33,060 nt of DNA from Candidatus Saccharimonadia bacterium. GTDB taxonomy: Bacteria; Patescibacteriota; Saccharimonadia; UBA4664. The stretch lies in contig DATKIP010000010.1 of the NCBI GenBank assembly GCA_035544015.1, positions 70,449 through 103,508 of the forward strand, given 5' to 3'. The position numbers and the translations under genes were made by a program. The notes under the pieces were generated by a model, which was given only the letters and a program-made list of their open reading frames with translations, ran no database searches and was not told the origin of the DNA. This document shows, piece by piece, positions 30,352 through 33,060 of the stretch (positions are counted from its first letter, which is position 1; each line of letters starts with the position of its first letter).

Positions 30352-30714
30352 CTAAAACGCTCCCACAATATACGTAATAATAGCGTACGCCATAATAATC
30401 AGCACCAGCCCCACCATGTCATACAAAATAATATCCTTAGCGCGCTTTATCCGCCCCGGATCGCCCATCGCCGTAATGTAGTAAATCGACGCCACCAGCA
30501 GCAAAATTACCGCCAACGAGCCCGAAATCGCGATCAAAATGCGCACCAAGTTGCCGATGATAATCGCCACATCCGCCACCGAATGAACTTGCGGCGTTGT
30601 GCCACCGGCCGTACACAGCCCATCGTACAAACTCGGCAGAATGCCGGTACTCGTACCACACCCAGTACCCGCAGCCGCCAAATGGAACGGTTGCACCACC
30701 TGCTGAAGCATCAC
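30352..30714 (-). CDS. T4SS-type pilin paralogue 2
   Basis: A 120-aa protein with a Cys pair (CGTS to GLCTAGG), a linker, and the core IIIGNLVRILIAISGSLAVILLLVASIYYITAMGDPGRIKRAKDIILYDMVG followed by a hydrophobic C-terminus. The ITAMGDPGR loop is close to the canonical ITSAGDP loop. The ATG overlaps the stop of paralogue 1 by 4 bp. Confidence 0.72.
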   Translation of the reverse strand: MMLQQVVQPFHLAAAGTGCGTSTGILPSLYDGLCTAGGTTPQVHSVADVAIIIGNLVRILIAISGSLAVILLLVASIYYITAMGDPGRIKRAKDIILYDMVGLVLIIMAYAIITYIVGAF

Positions 30715-31274
30715 AGCAAGATTCCGCCCGGTATCAGGAAGTTCAAAATCGCGAACATCAGCATGTACAGCACAAGAGCCGTAACCGCCTGAATAATGCG
30801 CTTCTTGGCCGCCTTCACCCGTGTCGGGTCGCCGGCCGAAGTAATGTACTGAATGCCCGCAATCACGAACACCAGCAAAATTATTGCCCCCACCAGACCA
30901 TTTACGAGCGCCAAGATCATTTTGAGGTAAAACAAAATCGGCCCACCCGGCTGATCCGACGGTACCTGCACGGTATTACCCGTACAGTCACCCTTATGCA
31001 AAAAGTTCGACAGCACCGGCACCGAAATGCACACCAACTTGCCATTGTCTGCAAGAGGATCGAGCGAAGTCGTAGCCACCGGCGCCGGCGAGCTCGAATC
31101 CTGCGGCTGACCGATGCAAATCCCGTTATCAGCTGGCACTTGGCCTCCGGGACAGGTAAGCGCCGCATTCGCCACACCCATATGAAGAGCTGCGGCCAAA
31201 ACGGCCACCGCCACGCCCAACGAAACCAATCCAACACGCTTCATTGGCTGCATTGTACCGATGAGAGGGTCCAT
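30711..31274 (-). CDS. T4SS-type pilin paralogue 1, first gene of the array
   Basis: A 187-aa protein, the longest of the set. A signal peptide (Met-Lys-Arg, then VGLVSLGVAVAVLAAALHMG, ending ANA) precedes an extracytoplasmic domain of about 85 residues with four Cys, then helix 1 (MILALVNGLVGAIILLVFVIAG), the loop IQYITSAGDPTRVKAAKKRI and helix 2. The ITSAGDP loop is the classic form of the CPR T4SS pilin family. The ATG at 31274 follows a TAGAAT box by 8 nt, so the operon mRNA probably starts at this codon. It may act as a capping or adhesive subunit because of its extra domain (inference). Confidence 0.8.
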   Translation of the reverse strand: MDPLIGTMQPMKRVGLVSLGVAVAVLAAALHMGVANAALTCPGGQVPADNGICIGQPQDSSSPAPVATTSLDPLADNGKLVCISVPVLSNFLHKGDCTGNTVQVPSDQPGGPILFYLKMILALVNGLVGAIILLVFVIAGIQYITSAGDPTRVKAAKKRIIQAVTALVLYMLMFAILNFLIPGGILL

Positions 31275-31282
31275 AAGTCAAA

Positions 31283-31288
31283 ATTCTA
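31283..31288 (-). promoter_or_regulatory. -10 box of the pilin operon
   Basis: Minus-strand TAGAAT ends 8 nt before the first pilin ATG. Confidence 0.45.
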
Positions 31289-31304
31289 ACGCTCCAAAAT
31301 TGCA

Positions 31305-31333
31305 TTGACGATTTGCGCAATTAGAAGTATAAT
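31305..31333 (+). promoter_or_regulatory. Promoter of orphan cassette 8
   Basis: TTGACG (31305-31310), a 17-bp spacer and a consensus TATAAT (31328-31333). It starts 30 bp from the divergent pilin start codon and gives a leader of about 85 nt. Confidence 0.8.
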
Positions 31334-31423
31334 AAGCTTAAGGTTTTCCACTCCACGCGAGGTGAGATCCAGCACATGAACAGTCCCGCTCTAGTCCACG
31401 TCAACGGATGAGAGGATCCGGAG

Positions 31424-32275
31424 ATGAGTGTAGCAACAGACCTGCGCCCGCCCGGCGACCCCGGCCCGCAGCGTCCATCGCACAAGCACCAGCCACTCTG
31501 GTACGCCTCGGTCTACGCCGCGCCGGCGATCAGCATCATCTTGCTGGTCATCCTTGCGATCGCCGCCCTGGGCTCGTCCAACGCCCCAGCCGGCACACCC
31601 CGGCACGGCACCGCCCTGGGATCGGACCCACACTCCGGCCCCACGTACCCGGCGGGCAACGCCGAGATCACGCACGCCCCCACCACCCCGCCGGCCCACG
31701 CTGCCCCGCAGCCCTCGGATCTCTTCCCGAGCCATCCCATCGAGCTGCCGATCGGCGCCAAGCCAGGCTCCGACGCAATGAAGGCCGGCATCGTCGGCCG
31801 GCAAACCGAATGGTGGCGCCACGTGGAGTACTACGTCAGCACCGGCCAGACCATGCCGGTGCCACCACTCAGCGCCCGCACCACAGAGTGGGTGGAGTAC
31901 ACCAACTTCTGGGCCAGCGACGTTCCCACCGGTACGGCCGCCGGCTTCCCGCTCAACCCGTACGCCGGCATCCCGTACGCCGCCGCCAGCGTCGTAATGC
32001 GAGAGTCGGACCCGTCCTACCCCGTGTCGCGCTCCGACGGCATCCACACGGTCAAGGTCGACATCAACCAGCCGGTCACCGCCGGCGATGTCACCCCAGC
32101 CAGCCTGGGACCAAACTCGTCGGTGCGCTACTACCTGGACGGCAAGCCCACCGTCGGCACGCTCTACGTCTTGGAGCGCTGGGAGTACCCCATCAATGGA
32201 GTACCCACCGCGTTCATCGCCCGCAAGACCTGCCCCGCCGGCTCCACCCCGGCAACCTGCTCACCCGACGACTGA
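31424..32275 (+). CDS. Orphan cassette gene 8, single-helix anchored protein (283 aa)
   Basis: ATG 31424 follows AGAGGA. A Pro-rich cytoplasmic tail (residues 1-25) leads to one transmembrane helix (about 27-49, WYASVYAAPAISIILLVILAIA), a Pro/Thr/His/Ala-rich extracytoplasmic linker (about 50-100) and a compact C-terminal domain with many Tyr and Trp (HVEYYVSTGQ, TEWVEYTNFWASD, YYLDGKPTVGTLYVLERWEY) and a CPAGSTPATC pair at the end. The layout suggests a surface-exposed domain; no family is recognised. It lies within the divergent interval between the pilin operon and the VirB6/TrbL-like gene and ends in a GC-rich hairpin. Confidence 0.7.
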   Translation: MSVATDLRPPGDPGPQRPSHKHQPLWYASVYAAPAISIILLVILAIAALGSSNAPAGTPRHGTALGSDPHSGPTYPAGNAEITHAPTTPPAHAAPQPSDLFPSHPIELPIGAKPGSDAMKAGIVGRQTEWWRHVEYYVSTGQTMPVPPLSARTTEWVEYTNFWASDVPTGTAAGFPLNPYAGIPYAAASVVMRESDPSYPVSRSDGIHTVKVDINQPVTAGDVTPASLGPNSSVRYYLDGKPTVGTLYVLERWEYPINGVPTAFIARKTCPAGSTPATCSPDD

Positions 32276-32310
32276 GCGCACCGCCGAGCGCCCCCGATCT
32301 GGGCGCCCTT

Positions 32311-32339
32311 ACCCCCGATTAGTGAACCCGATCGGGGGT
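32311..32339 (+). terminator. Hairpin after orphan gene 8
   Basis: A 9-bp stem ACCCCCGAT (32311-32319) / ATCGGGGGT (32331-32339) with an 11-nt loop, no U-tract, 35 nt after the stop. Confidence 0.65.
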
Positions 32340-32387
32340 TCGCTGCGCCCGGACACAATTAACTAGCCACTCCGAAATTGCTAATGC

Positions 32388-32393
32388 TATACT
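32388..32393 (+). promoter_or_regulatory. Extended -10 box of the VirB6/TrbL-like gene
   Basis: TGCTATACT ends 7 nt before the ATG at 32401, predicting a leaderless transcript. Confidence 0.6.
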
Positions 32394-32400
32394 TGAGGCC

Positions 32401-33060
32401 ATGAAGAGGCGGTTGTTTGGCGTATTCCTCACGCTCTTTACGAGTGTAGCAGCGCTTTTTGCGTACGCGCCGCCCGCCACTGCCGCAGGCGAAACCTACA
32501 TCTTCGACTCACAAACCGGCAACATCGTCGGCGCGAAGGGAGTCTTCGACCAAGGTGGTCGCATACCACCAGCGGGCGTATTCGTCAAAAATGGCAACAA
32601 CTACATCCTCACTCCCCAGCTTGACATCGCCGGCTGCAAAATCGCCGCCACCATCAGCAGCGTCGTCACCAAGCCCGATGGCAGCGCCACCGGCACACTC
32701 AATGCCGCACCACTCACCGGCTGCAGCGGCCCTCCAGGCATCACCAGCAGTCCCATCGACATCGCTTCATCCTCGGCCGCGGGCACCGGCGGGGGCAGCG
32801 CCGATCCGGTAGACTGCCAAGCCGGCTCATTCGGCTGGCTCATCTGCGGCGCCATCAAACTGCTCGTGAGCGTCGTCGACACCATCCGCGACAAAGTCAT
32901 CGTGCCCTTCCTCAAAGAACCCCCCCTCGACAGCTCCAGTCCCGACTACAAAACCGCCTTTGGCATTTGGGGTACCTTCCGCAACCTTGCCAGTGTCTTC
33001 TTTATTCTCATCTTCTTCCTCATTGTCATTGGTACCGCTGCCGGCTTCGACAACTACACC
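32401..33060 (+). CDS. VirB6/TrbL-like T4SS membrane protein, N-terminal part
   Basis: A frame open to the window end (220 codons). A signal peptide (Met-Lys-Arg-Arg, a Phe/Leu-rich core and APPATAAG cleavage area) is followed by an extracytoplasmic domain of about 115 residues with Cys residues, a first transmembrane region (FGWLICGAIKLLVSVVDTIRDKVIVPFL) and, after DYKTAFGIWGTFRNLASVFF, a second helix (ILIFFLIVIGTA). The TAFGIWGTFRNLASVFF pattern is found in large multi-spanning proteins encoded beside CPR pilin arrays, which I relate to VirB6/TrbL. It is divergent from the pilin operon. Most of its membrane domain lies outside the window. Confidence 0.65.
   Translation, partial: MKRRLFGVFLTLFTSVAALFAYAPPATAAGETYIFDSQTGNIVGAKGVFDQGGRIPPAGVFVKNGNNYILTPQLDIAGCKIAATISSVVTKPDGSATGTLNAAPLTGCSGPPGITSSPIDIASSSAAGTGGGSADPVDCQAGSFGWLICGAIKLLVSVVDTIRDKVIVPFLKEPPLDSSSPDYKTAFGIWGTFRNLASVFFILIFFLIVIGTAAGFDNYT

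Overview
The window most likely comes from a GC-rich member of the Patescibacteria (CPR), probably Candidatus Saccharibacteria. The reasons are a run of six T4SS-type pilin paralogues facing a VirB6/TrbL-like membrane protein, a FemAB-type transferase, very compact intergenic spaces, and many genes whose -10 box lies 6-10 nt before the start codon, which implies leaderless mRNAs. TGA is used as a stop throughout, so the UGA recoding of Absconditabacteria/Gracilibacteria does not apply. The taxon is inferred from gene content; no rRNA gene is present.

Layout. 1-640 (minus): a winged-helix regulator, a 48-aa protein and the start of a HIT-like protein. 770-1840: a complete IS30-family element. 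2205-10077: exonuclease III, a FemAB-like transferase, a large GT-C-like membrane protein, tsaD, a membrane-anchored HEIGH peptidase and a small P-loop kinase behind an inverted-repeat promoter and a 25-codon upstream ORF. 11176-14828: an ilv operon (leader peptide, attenuator, ilvB, ilvN, ilvA). 15921-21662: a MEMO-AMMECR1 fusion, valS and a TPR protein. 21720-25058: four tRNA genes (three Ser, one Arg), two small membrane-protein genes and an ABC exporter. 25850-28401: a GT87-like transferase, comF and hsp20. 28469-28586: an unexplained 118-nt inverted repeat. 28650-33060: the pilin array and the start of the VirB6/TrbL-like gene.

Interspersed between these genes are eight stand-alone orphan cassettes (genes at 1891, 3096, 3602, 10149, 14881, 17364, 25164 and 31424). 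Most have a sigma70-type promoter with 17-bp spacing, a 5' leader with a Shine-Dalgarno sequence, one unrecognised gene and a GC-rich hairpin without a U-tract. This architecture contrasts with the leaderless core genes, so the cassettes look like a separate, possibly acquired class; two encode diverged paralogues. The other main regulatory observation is a textbook ribosome-mediated attenuator in front of ilvB, whose 19-residue leader peptide has seven consecutive Val/Ile/Leu codons.

The ilv genes convert threonine and pyruvate to acetohydroxy acids, but ilvC and ilvD are not in the window. The pilins and the VirB6/TrbL-like protein probably form a surface secretion or attachment apparatus, and the FemAB, GT-C and GT87 proteins act at the cell envelope.
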